From CAZMIL01 sp964566425 (GTDB lineage: Bacteria > Patescibacteriota > Microgenomatia > UBA1406 > GWC2-37-13): a stretch of DNA of 15,925 nucleotides. The stretch lies in contig CAZMIL010000016.1 in the NCBI GenBank assembly GCA_964566425.1, positions 1 through 15,925 on the forward strand. Reading direction: 5' to 3'. The position numbers were made by a program, and so were the translations under genes. This document shows, piece by piece, positions 1 through 6,963 of this stretch. Under the pieces are notes generated by a model. The model worked only from the letters and a program-made list of their open reading frames with translations. It ran no database searches and had not been told where the DNA came from. Each line of letters starts with the position of its first letter. Positions within the stretch are counted from its first letter, which is position 1.

Positions 1-2267
1 GTTACTCCTCCATTGTTGGCATTGGTTGAGGCGTCTGTGAAAGTAATCCCGGCAACACTTCCTGTATCGTTTGTGGCTGTATGAACATAGGTGGCTGAGC
101 CTAAAGCAAGAATACTGCCCGAAGTCATAGCGCTTCCTCCACTAAGTGCAAGAACTTTACCAGAGGTGATAGAACTGGCTGTAAGAGATAGGGCTGTTCC
201 AGTTGTTTCTGTTGAAGAAGCAGTAATGTCTCCGTTGTTGGCAATGCGCATTCTCTCTGTTCCTGATGGGGCAAAGGCGATACCGGCGACATTGGAGTCT
301 TGAGTCCCAATCTGGAAGGTATCATTTGTGTCTTCAACCGTTAGATAACCGTATTTGGCTGAAGAGGCTGCAGTGATATACCCATAGTCTCTGATCTGTT
401 TGTTTTGACCAGATGAGGATTCTTCAAAAAAATATTGATTATAAGCTGCTCCAGGAAGTGTTGAAAGGTGATCACTTTGACTTGCTTTAAACTCAAAGAC
501 TGTTCCGTCGGTTGTATTGTTTTGCATACGCAGAGAAACAGTTCCTGTTGTGTTTGACAAGACTAATCCATTTCTGACGGAGGTCCCATAAAGATTAACA
601 TCGCCGCCCAGATTTATTCCTGCAGTTGCTGAGGTTGCATTGGGCATGGAGAAACTGGTATTGGCTTGTAGCGTAGTAAATGTTCCTGCAGCAGGAGTAG
701 TTTGTCCAATATTTGTTCCATCTATTGTTCCCCCTGTTGCAGTTAGGGTTCCTACTGTTATTGAGTTTGAAGAACTGGATAAGGTTAAGGCATTAGAATA
801 TGTTCCAGATAAGCCTGCAGATTGTAGAACTCCTGTTGTATCCAAGATAGTTGTTCCTCCAACAGTCAGTACTGTATCCCAACCACTTCCTATGGCCACA
901 GCAGTCTCTGTTCCTGCACCTGCAGTTATTGCGGAGATATTTAATCCGGTTAGAGTACCTGCTCCTACTCCTCCACCTTGAAGGTCAATCATTGTTTGGG
1001 TAGTTGTTCCTGAGACTGTTGTTGAATTCGCAATACGAACGCCTTCTGAAGTCAAGGTTCCGTTTGTCCGTGTGAGATCCGGCATAATGATATCTGTTGC
1101 GTAGACGTTAAAGGTGACTCCGGCCGTTCCCTCGGTAAAGGCTCCTGCCGGATTAAACCTAAAACCAGTTAAAGCACAAGTTCCGCTAGTACATGTCTGG
1201 GTACTTAATGGAGCCACCTGTATACCGATTGTTTTTTTACTTGTTCCCCCCCCGCTCGATGAATTTATCCCAGGGGCAACCCGAAGACCAATTGTCGTGG
1301 AATTTGACGTTGACGAGGAGGTGTCTATCCAGGGGAAGTTGAGAAGATTAACTGTGCCTCCATTTCCCGGATTAATGTTTTGTTGAGTGAAGTTGATGAC
1401 GTTTGCTCCATTTGTAAGATTTGTCCCTGGATTAACTCTTATCCCTACACCAGAGGTTAAACTAGTTACGTTGAAGGTAAAGGAATCGCTTGTTGTATCT
1501 GTGGTGGTGATTGATTGACCGTTAGCATTGCTCGTTATTACCGTTCCATTATTGGTTGAGGGAAAAGTATATGTGTTGCCGCTGGTGCCGGAAAAAGTCA
1601 ATCCGTTAACCGCATTAGCGTTAAAAGCATAAGGCGTCGCGGTATATTGAATTCTCGGCTTCATCTCCGAGTCTGATCCTGCCGCCACACCCAAATAAAT
1701 ATTATCCGTGTTAAAATCCACACCCCCAAAGGTCGAATCTTGATTCAAACTGTTAATTCCGACCCTGAAAACGCCGTTTTTAACATAAATTTTGTTAGTA
1801 ATAGTATCCCCGTTGCTCCAAGAGGAAGCAGGTAAAGAAGTAGTGATTGTTCCACCAGTTCCGGAAGTACTCACCGAAATAATAATCACCGAATTCCCAA
1901 CAGTTGTATCGGTGAGAATTTGACCGGCTTTTAGAGTGGATTCATTGGTATCAGCAGCATAATTTACAGTTTGTGAATCTGACCCGACTGTCGGTGCACC
2001 ATTGATCGTTTGGCCGAATAGATTTGCCCCTAACCATGATTCTGTAAATAACGCTGTAGCAGTTTGATTCAAAGAATTATAAATTTTGAAAACAAAGTCC
2101 AAAGTCCCATCAGAAACATTAGTCCCGTCGGGGTTAACAATTTTACCTTGGAAATTTATGACTTTATTAATTCCTGTAGCGGCAAAAGCTCTTCCCGGTA
2201 AACCCATCAGGGTCACAAGAAGAACCAATAAAACCGAGGTGAGGATTTTTCTCTGTATCTTAAACAT
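1..2267 (-). CDS. Large secreted repeat-rich surface protein (adhesin/tail-fibre-like), 3' end beyond window
   Basis: One minus-strand frame runs from the ATG at 2267 to the left edge; I read it through without finding a stop, so at least 755 codons are visible and the C-terminus is missing. Residues 1-29 are a signal peptide (basic start, hydrophobic core, cleavage after AFA). Residues about 38-65 contain INFQGKIVNPDGTNVSDGT, a module I recognise at the start of many Microgenomates surface proteins. Around 197-222 comes GSDSEMKPRIQ followed by TPYAFNA, typical of the same proteins. The rest is Ser/Thr/Gly/Asn-rich beta-strand repeat. IGQTTPAAGTFTTLQ near 520-535 and ERMRIANNGDIT near 671-682 resemble phage tail-fibre and peptidase-S74-type proteins, so an S74 chaperone domain may lie beyond the edge. 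It is divergent from the Fic-like gene. The role is probably surface attachment, by inference. Confidence 0.85.
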   Translation of the reverse strand, partial: MFKIQRKILTSVLLVLLVTLMGLPGRAFAATGINKVINFQGKIVNPDGTNVSDGTLDFVFKIYNSLNQTATALFTESWLGANLFGQTINGAPTVGSDSQTVNYAADTNESTLKAGQILTDTTVGNSVIIISVSTSGTGGTITTSLPASSWSNGDTITNKIYVKNGVFRVGINSLNQDSTFGGVDFNTDNIYLGVAAGSDSEMKPRIQYTATPYAFNANAVNGLTFSGTSGNTYTFPSTNNGTVITSNANGQSITTTDTTSDSFTFNVTSLTSGVGIRVNPGTNLTNGANVINFTQQNINPGNGGTVNLLNFPWIDTSSSTSNSTTIGLRVAPGINSSSGGGTSKKTIGIQVAPLSTQTCTSGTCALTGFRFNPAGAFTEGTAGVTFNVYATDIIMPDLTRTNGTLTSEGVRIANSTTVSGTTTQTMIDLQGGGVGAGTLTGLNISAITAGAGTETAVAIGSGWDTVLTVGGTTILDTTGVLQSAGLSGTYSNALTLSSSSNSITVGTLTATGGTIDGTNIGQTTPAAGTFTTLQANTSFSMPNATSATAGINLGGDVNLYGTSVRNGLVLSNTTGTVSLRMQNNTTDGTVFEFKASQSDHLSTLPGAAYNQYFFEESSSGQNKQIRDYGYITAASSAKYGYLTVEDTNDTFQIGTQDSNVAGIAFAPSGTERMRIANNGDITASSTETTGTALSLTASSITSGKVLALSGGSAMTSGSILALGSATYVHTATNDTGSVAGITFTDASTNANNGGV

Positions 2268-2286
2268 ACAATATATCTATAACTCC

Positions 2287-2316
2287 ATCATAAGCAAGCT
2301 AAGGCAAAGCTGTCAA
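2287..2316 (-). promoter_or_regulatory. Candidate promoter of the large surface protein gene
   Basis: On the minus strand TTGACA (2316-2311) is followed after 18 bp by TATGAT (2292-2287). Transcription would start near 2280, giving a leader of about 13 nt before the ATG at 2267. This is a near-consensus sigma-70-type promoter called by eye only. Confidence 0.5.
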
Positions 2317-2389
2317 GAGGCAATTTATTCATATCGTATTCGTATCATTTAGGTATAACTTTGAAAGTAGCTTCAATTTCTTCTTTCAC

Positions 2390-2418
2390 TTGACAATATG
2401 ATATGATTATGATAGGTT
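2390..2418 (+). promoter_or_regulatory. Candidate promoter of the Fic-like regulator gene
   Basis: TTGACA (2390-2395) is followed by a 17-bp spacer and TAGGTT (2413-2418), with an extended -10 TG at 2410-2411. The spacer contains repeated ATGAT units (about 2396-2413), which could be an operator. The predicted start near 2425 leaves a leader of about 7 nt to the ATG at 2432. Confidence 0.4.
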
Positions 2419-2431
2419 TATTTATATCTCT

Positions 2432-3370
2432 ATGAAGACATTTTCTTACACAAAGTCACAGTATTTAGTCGAAGAATTAAATAAAATTGATTTACTCAGA
2501 CAAAATCTTTTATTGACCCCGCTTTCGCTTAGAGATAAGTTATTTTTCCGTTGGGAAGCTAATGTCAATCATCTTTACTTCTCAAGCGTCCTCGCCGGGC
2601 TAGATGTGCGCAAGGAACAAATAGCAGAGCTTCTTTCACCTGTTGGTAAGATTACCCTTAGCAATACCCAAAAATTGTTGGTTGGTTTCAAGCGGGCGCT
2701 TGATTATCTCGCACAGGAATGGCTTGTTACAACAAACTCCGTCAATGAAGAAGCAGTCGGAAATATCTATCGGATTCTGACCAATTCTAAAACAAAATTT
2801 AATAATCAGGACTTGAAAGACGGTTTACGCTATATTCAAGCCAGTCCCGATCACCCCCTGATTCAAGCTGGTCTGGCCCAGATCTTGTTGCAAAGTGAAA
2901 ATTTTTTCGGTGATGAAAGTTCGCAGATGAGTTCGTTGATATCTTTACTTTTCCTTTATAAATATGGCTATGATTTTCGGCGTTTTTTGGTTATCGAAGA
3001 ATATTTTTATCAACAAAGAGAGCGCTATAATAGGCTGATTACCCAAAGCACCCGAGATCCCAACGTTACACCGTGGTTGGAATTTGTCGTGGAGGCGGCC
3101 GAATATCAGCTGAATAAACTTCTTAGACAAATCAGTTCCAGAGGATTTGAGCAAAGAGAGGATCCGCGCTTGCTTCTTGAACTCAATGAGCGACAAAAAC
3201 AAATCTTAGGTTCTTTAGATAGACCAGGCTCCAAAATCAGCAATAAAATACTGCAAAAAAACTTTAAGATCTCGGCAATTACAGCTGCTCGAGATCTGGC
3301 AAAATTGACTGCTTTACGTTTACTTTTTCCTGTTGGAAAAGGCAGGTCTACGTATTACACAAAAGCTTAA
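2432..3370 (+). CDS. Degenerate Fic-fold protein with C-terminal winged-helix DNA-binding domain
   Basis: The 312-residue protein matches the Fic family in layout: an N-terminal helical part (WEANVNHLYFSSVLAGLDV, 41-59), the helix starting HPLIQAGLAQ (141-150), the helix after the active site (SLISLLFLYKYGY, 168-180), a YF..QRERYNRLI segment (191-203) and TPWLEF (213-218). A C-terminal winged helix (about 250-312) ends in KGRSTYY. The key residues are missing. Where Fic enzymes have HPFxDGNGR, this protein has ENFFGDESS (156-164), so the catalytic His and the GNGR nucleotide-binding loop are gone. The inhibitory motif SxxxEG is SSVLAG (51-56), without its Glu. AMPylation is therefore unlikely and a DNA-binding regulatory role is inferred. 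It is divergent from the surface protein gene and shares its TTAA stop region with the convergent gene ending at 3367. Confidence 0.75.
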   Translation: MKTFSYTKSQYLVEELNKIDLLRQNLLLTPLSLRDKLFFRWEANVNHLYFSSVLAGLDVRKEQIAELLSPVGKITLSNTQKLLVGFKRALDYLAQEWLVTTNSVNEEAVGNIYRILTNSKTKFNNQDLKDGLRYIQASPDHPLIQAGLAQILLQSENFFGDESSQMSSLISLLFLYKYGYDFRRFLVIEEYFYQQRERYNRLITQSTRDPNVTPWLEFVVEAAEYQLNKLLRQISSRGFEQREDPRLLLELNERQKQILGSLDRPGSKISNKILQKNFKISAITAARDLAKLTALRLLFPVGKGRSTYYTKA

Positions 3371-4467
3371 AAAGAACCAGTAGCCAAAAAAGTTATCGTG
3401 TCAACGTAGTCTGCTGCTCCCGGAGTCGCACTGCTAATTTTTGCCTTTACTCTAACAGCAGCTCTTCCTCCAACAATAGGATTATTGCTAGTGTTGAAGA
3501 TCTCTCTGACTGTCGTATCTACAACTCCTACTTTATTATTTGCTTGATCATAGGGAGAAGTTTGGCCTAGAGGACCGCCAGAGGTTTGAGATAGAGCAGT
3601 ATCTTGCAGACCAAATCCCTCAGTCACACCAGAAAGATCGAGATCGGCTGTCGCCGAGTTAATCGTATAGTTCGCCACCGTGCTTTTTAAACCTGTATTT
3701 TGATCATAAACGTAAATCCAACCTCCACTTTCGGCGTTGGTAGCAAAATCCAGCCAAGGCCTCTGGGGAGTCTGTTTAGCAAGGCCAACTGTTAAATTGC
3801 CAAAATCTATTGCGTAAGGTGGGGACGTTTCCCCGGGATCGGTACTCCCACCAATATCAATGTCAAAAGAGACTTGTTCGCCGACGGTTGCAGCTGATGC
3901 AATCGGCCCAAAATCACTCTGGGTATATTTGCCATGGCTGGCTGCGACTTTAACATAATAAGTGGTATTTGTTGAAAGCCCGATAATATAACTTCCCGAT
4001 GAGCCCCCCCAGGCAGTATAGGTTTGAAAATTAGAAGAAGTTAGACTACTCCCCACTGTATTATTACTCTGCACATAACGAACGTCGCTGACAAAATTAT
4101 CCGTGCTAATGGCAATGGCATAAGTTGTGTCACTGGCATCGCCCGAAGATTTATTGATCGTAATCAGCAACTTGTTGTACCAATTTGATGAATTGACAAT
4201 CGTCGGCGCCGGCGGAACGCTGGCATTTTGGGCAAAAATTAAGCCCGAATTTAATTTAAAATTGGTCGAGGATTGCTGGCCGGCAACTTCGCCCAAAATC
4301 CCCTCAAGCGAATAACTTGTTGAGTTAATATTAAAACCTCCGCCGCCACCGAACTGATAGTTTTCCAGTTTGTAATTAGTTGAAGATTGGCCGTAGGAGC
4401 GGCCCGCACTCAATATCAACCATCCACCAATAACTAAACTCATCAATAAAAATTTATTCTTTTTCAT
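3367..4467 (-). CDS. Secreted FnIII-like protein with C-terminal WxL-like beta domain
   Basis: The 366-residue protein has a signal peptide at 1-26. Residues 27-80 hold two copies of an SSTNYKLE/SSTNFKLN-type element separated by a Gly-rich stretch and SYSLEGILGE, a motif seen in many bacterial surface proteins. Residues about 86-195 look like a fibronectin type III domain (PPAPT start, TTYYVKVAA strand). Residues 197-366 form a beta domain with IDFGNL (220-225), GGWIYVYD (248-255) and the terminal ADYVDTITFLATGSF. That pattern recalls WxL domains (LxFG, GW, C-terminal Y-T-LT strand) and matches the C-terminus of the protein at 6964-8028. It is last in the minus-strand operon, its ATG overlapping the previous TGA (ATGA). 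It has no membrane anchor or LPXTG, so it probably binds partner proteins. Function is inferred. Confidence 0.75.
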   Translation of the reverse strand: MKKNKFLLMSLVIGGWLILSAGRSYGQSSTNYKLENYQFGGGGGFNINSTSYSLEGILGEVAGQQSSTNFKLNSGLIFAQNASVPPAPTIVNSSNWYNKLLITINKSSGDASDTTYAIAISTDNFVSDVRYVQSNNTVGSSLTSSNFQTYTAWGGSSGSYIIGLSTNTTYYVKVAASHGKYTQSDFGPIASAATVGEQVSFDIDIGGSTDPGETSPPYAIDFGNLTVGLAKQTPQRPWLDFATNAESGGWIYVYDQNTGLKSTVANYTINSATADLDLSGVTEGFGLQDTALSQTSGGPLGQTSPYDQANNKVGVVDTTVREIFNTSNNPIVGGRAAVRVKAKISSATPGAADYVDTITFLATGSF

Positions 4468-5081
4468 TGTTTATCTAGGAACTTTACTGATTCTAACATT
4501 TGATCAAACTGCTTGTCCAAATTGTCGCTGTTTGTTGACAAAAGATTAAGAACAAACAGTCTCCCCTGCCGTAAATTAAAAGCGGTCACCTCATACTGTT
4601 GGCCTTTTTTATTGAAAACTAGCCAATTATTATTGTTGAAAGTCTGACTGCTTTCTTGATACTGGTCTTTATAAACCCGTCGCATCTGTACTCCACTGTC
4701 TTGATCCAAACTTTGTAAATCTGTCGGTCGTAAATAAATAGTTATCTGTCCGCGAGAGGAATCTATCGAATACCATTGCCAGCATTCCCCCATTTTTTTC
4801 TGTAAATTTATCGCAAACGGCAGGAAAAAACTAAAACATTTTTTGATCACTATCGTTTTATTTCCGTCACTCTGACCCGAACGTTCATTATTATATAAAT
4901 CTACGTTCGTAAAATCTTGATTACCTAATTGCCTCTGTTCTTGAATAAATTCATTCGTCCGTTTATTCAATTCGGCACTTGTTGGATTTAATGGTCTTAA
5001 CCAAAACCAACCTGTAACTATCAGCACAGTAAGTAAAAGAAATAATACTAACCTTTTTTTGCCGGCCTTTTTCTTTTCCAT
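4464..5081 (-). CDS. Small membrane-anchored extracytoplasmic protein, function unknown
   Basis: The 205-residue protein has a Lys/Arg-rich start (MEKKKAGKKR), one membrane segment (about 11-29) and an outer domain. There is no lipobox. The domain has two cysteines (C82 and C99) around a hydrophobic strand, then alternating strands (GQITIYLRP, NNWLVFNKKG, QQYEVTAFN). This gives a faint resemblance to PsbP/Mog1-like folds, which I would not rely on. It starts 34 nt inside the preceding gene and ends with a 4-nt overlap onto the next, so it is translationally coupled in the surface operon. By position it could correspond to the small accessory protein of Csc-type clusters, but no sequence motif shows that. 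Confidence 0.7.
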   Translation of the reverse strand: MEKKKAGKKRLVLFLLLTVLIVTGWFWLRPLNPTSAELNKRTNEFIQEQRQLGNQDFTNVDLYNNERSGQSDGNKTIVIKKCFSFFLPFAINLQKKMGECWQWYSIDSSRGQITIYLRPTDLQSLDQDSGVQMRRVYKDQYQESSQTFNNNNWLVFNKKGQQYEVTAFNLRQGRLFVLNLLSTNSDNLDKQFDQMLESVKFLDKQ

Positions 5082-5902
5082 CTAATTGCTAACCATAAAA
5101 TAATAATGGCGAAAAAAATCAGCAGCAGCGGATCGATAAAAAGATAACTTTGTTGAGATAAAAATTTCGTCTTATTTAAAGAATCACTGCCGGAAACCGA
5201 GATTTGTTCAATAGTCACAGGCAAATTCCAAGCTTGTTGTTGCATGTCTACTTTAATCTGTCTTCTGGTCTCGGGAAAAACTCGCAATGAAGAAGTGTTG
5301 ATAACTCCTTTATAAGTCAATCTCCCTGACCAGTCGCGAATTTCCACTCTTCCGTAAGGAACAAGATGGATATTCCCCTCATTTTGAAATGTCAGAACAA
5401 TATCTTTAGGGTGGGAAAAAACAAGCCAACTCTCCGGCCAGTTCATGTTGTTAAGTGATAGATTGAAGCGCTCGCCGCCTTCTTTGCGCAAAAAAATCAA
5501 GGCAGAGATTGCCGGTGAAACTTGAGTTTGACCGTTTTGAACTTGTCCGTTATCTATTTCTTTAGCTACAACTGCAGCATAATGGCCTCCTGGCGAAAGA
5601 TCAGGTCTATTGGTAACATAAATGCGCAAATTTTGCTTTTCTTTTGGGGCCAAAGTCATAGTATTGGTCTCGAATTGTAAAAAGGAAGATAAGGAGTAGG
5701 AAAAAGACTTTGATTCGGCCCCCAAAAAACTCAGCGTCCCCAACTCGTCTTTTTGCCGGAAATCGAGCGCAAAAAACTCCAATCTAAGGCTGGAATTTGT
5801 GTTGTTGGTATAAGAAATGATGATCTGTTTTTCCTGCTGTGGCTGTTGCAGTGTAACCTCGACGAAGGCCGGGTCAACTACGATGCCGGAATTTCCTGAC
5901 AT
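5048..5902 (-). CDS. DUF916/WxL-interacting-like protein with C-terminal membrane anchor, second copy
   Basis: The protein (284 residues from ATG 5902) begins IVVDPAFVEVTLQQPQQEKQ, the start of an Ig-like beta domain that also opens the neighbouring gene. SPGGHYAAVVAKEI, followed by a second beta domain with NEGNIHLVPYGRVEIRDWSG, is the arrangement of DUF916 plus a second beta domain in WxL-interacting proteins. A membrane helix (LLLIFFAIIILWLAIRW) and a basic tail (KRKRPAKKG) end it, so the bulk should lie outside the cell. The oddity is the missing signal peptide. The frame could also start at TTG 5947, but that adds only hydrophilic residues and a TAA lies directly upstream. It overlaps the preceding gene by 29 nt (74 nt from the TTG). 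An indel or an unusual export route are alternatives. Confidence 0.75.
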   Translation of the reverse strand: MSGNSGIVVDPAFVEVTLQQPQQEKQIIISYTNNTNSSLRLEFFALDFRQKDELGTLSFLGAESKSFSYSLSSFLQFETNTMTLAPKEKQNLRIYVTNRPDLSPGGHYAAVVAKEIDNGQVQNGQTQVSPAISALIFLRKEGGERFNLSLNNMNWPESWLVFSHPKDIVLTFQNEGNIHLVPYGRVEIRDWSGRLTYKGVINTSSLRVFPETRRQIKVDMQQQAWNLPVTIEQISVSGSDSLNKTKFLSQQSYLFIDPLLLIFFAIIILWLAIRWKRKRPAKKG

Positions 5903-6893
5903 AGGAGTAAATCGTGCCCTTGAGCCCGACAAAGGCGAAATAGACAATTACCAATAAACCCAAAATTATTTTCCAGGGGAAAACCCAGAAAGTAATTGTG
6001 GCCTCGAGCGGAACATCGCGTTGACCATTATCGTAGACCAACAGTAAATTGGCTGTGTAGCGACCGATGCGGAATCGGTCGCCTTTGGAAAGATCCCATT
6101 TCAGTTTACCATCTTGTTGCTTTACAAAAAAACCGTCTGCCCAATCAAGACTCAAAATTCTATCTTGTTGAGGAAGAATATTACTCGCCCCGGAATTGAT
6201 AGGAATAATCGCCACACTTTTTGTCCTCCCCCAATCGATAAAGATATCTCCACGAGGAATAACGTGGATATTGCCGCTATTTTTTACTTCGACATTGAAA
6301 GTAGCCGGTAAATATTCATAGAAAGAACGCTGGCTGTTAAAACTTATCAATTGCAATTCGCGTTTGGCATTTGGTGAACGTACCTCCAGCAGAACAGGCA
6401 AGGCAGGAGCTCCGGTGAGCACGGGTTGTTTAACTTGTTGGGTTGTGATATCTCTTTGTCTACGAACGACTAGAGCATAATAGTAACCTAAAGCTGCGTC
6501 TTTAGGCGGAGAGATAGTAAAACGAATTGTCTGAGTTTGATCTGGATCAAGTGAAAAAGTTTCGGGCGTGATCTTTATCCACTTAGCGAAATCATCACTT
6601 GAAGTTAAATTATTTAGAGTTAAACCTGCTCCACCTCGAGTTACTTCAAATTTTGCCAAATCAATTTTTAAAATCTCTTTAAAATTAGAATTGTTGCTCA
6701 CGTTGAATTGAGAAGTAGCTTCTTGCCCAGGATCTGTAGCCAAACTGACAAAGGTCGGGGAGATGGTCAGATTAATCGGGCCTATAGTTTGGGCAAAAAC
6801 CGGAGAAAGAACAACCAAAAACAAGAAAAGGAGAAATAGAGAAACAATGCTTTTAACTTTGGACATGAATATTCGAGATTTTCTTATATACAT
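5874..6893 (-). CDS. DUF916/WxL-interacting-like membrane-anchored surface protein, first copy
   Basis: From ATG 6893 the protein has 339 residues. It has a signal peptide (SIVSLFLLFLFLVVLSPVFA), then an Ig-like domain opening INLTISPTFVSLATDPGQEA with GYYYALVVRRQ near its end. A second beta domain follows, with VEVKNSGNIHVIPRGDIFIDWG and a YTANLLLVYDNGQRDVPLEAT strand pair. A membrane helix (IILGLLVIVYFAFVGL) and a basic tail (VRKFRHRS) close it. This is the domain order of WxL-interacting proteins (DUF916 then DUF3324), with both halves resembling the next gene. It is first in the four-gene minus-strand operon. Start choice: ATG 6893 has a GAGGG 7 nt upstream; ATG 6866 gives a compact signal peptide and fits the promoter better; TTG 6923 is less likely. 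It ends in TGA. Confidence 0.78.
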   Translation of the reverse strand: MYIRKSRIFMSKVKSIVSLFLLFLFLVVLSPVFAQTIGPINLTISPTFVSLATDPGQEATSQFNVSNNSNFKEILKIDLAKFEVTRGGAGLTLNNLTSSDDFAKWIKITPETFSLDPDQTQTIRFTISPPKDAALGYYYALVVRRQRDITTQQVKQPVLTGAPALPVLLEVRSPNAKRELQLISFNSQRSFYEYLPATFNVEVKNSGNIHVIPRGDIFIDWGRTKSVAIIPINSGASNILPQQDRILSLDWADGFFVKQQDGKLKWDLSKGDRFRIGRYTANLLLVYDNGQRDVPLEATITFWVFPWKIILGLLVIVYFAFVGLKGTIYSYVRKFRHRS

Positions 6894-6894
6894 C

Positions 6895-6923
6895 AGTCTA
6901 CCCTCTATTATTTCTCTTGACAA
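6895..6923 (-). promoter_or_regulatory. Candidate promoter of the four-gene surface operon
   Basis: On the minus strand TTGTCA (6923-6918) and TAGACT (6900-6895) are 17 bp apart. Its -35 lies on the same base pairs as the -35 of the divergent gene. Transcription would start near 6888, which favours ATG 6866 as the translation start. Confidence 0.35.
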
Positions 6924-6926
6924 GAG
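6914..6926. promoter_or_regulatory. Palindrome CTCTTGACAAGAG at shared divergent -35 region (possible operator)
   Basis: A perfect 6-bp inverted repeat with one central base covers both divergent -35 elements (plus TTGACA 6917-6922, minus TTGTCA 6923-6918). It is well placed to be bound by a regulator controlling both surface units, or it may simply result from overlapping -35 boxes. Confidence 0.35.
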
Positions 6927-6945
6927 GTAAAAATAGATTTAAGCT
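6917..6945 (+). promoter_or_regulatory. Candidate promoter of the secreted protein gene at 6964
   Basis: TTGACA (6917-6922), a 17-bp spacer and TAAGCT (6940-6945) put the start near 6952, about 12 nt before the ATG. There is no Shine-Dalgarno sequence in front of that ATG. Confidence 0.45.
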
Positions 6946-6963
6946 AAATTAAATTACTATAAA

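Noticed and set aside
91..1386. Plus-strand frames at 91-303, 640-981 and 1114-1386
   Set aside because: They lie antisense to the continuous minus-strand surface-protein frame, which has a signal peptide and recognisable modules. Their products are low-complexity Val/Pro/Ala-rich shadows.
2086..2352. Plus-strand frame of 88 codons spanning the surface gene start
   Set aside because: It covers the antisense of a signal peptide and the intergenic promoter, and its product has no protein-like pattern.
5048..6893. The two DUF916-like genes as one protein split by a frameshift
   Set aside because: The first protein already ends in a membrane helix and basic tail. A fusion would put the second domain inside the cell and its basic tail outside, against the positive-inside rule. 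An indel removing only the second signal peptide remains possible.
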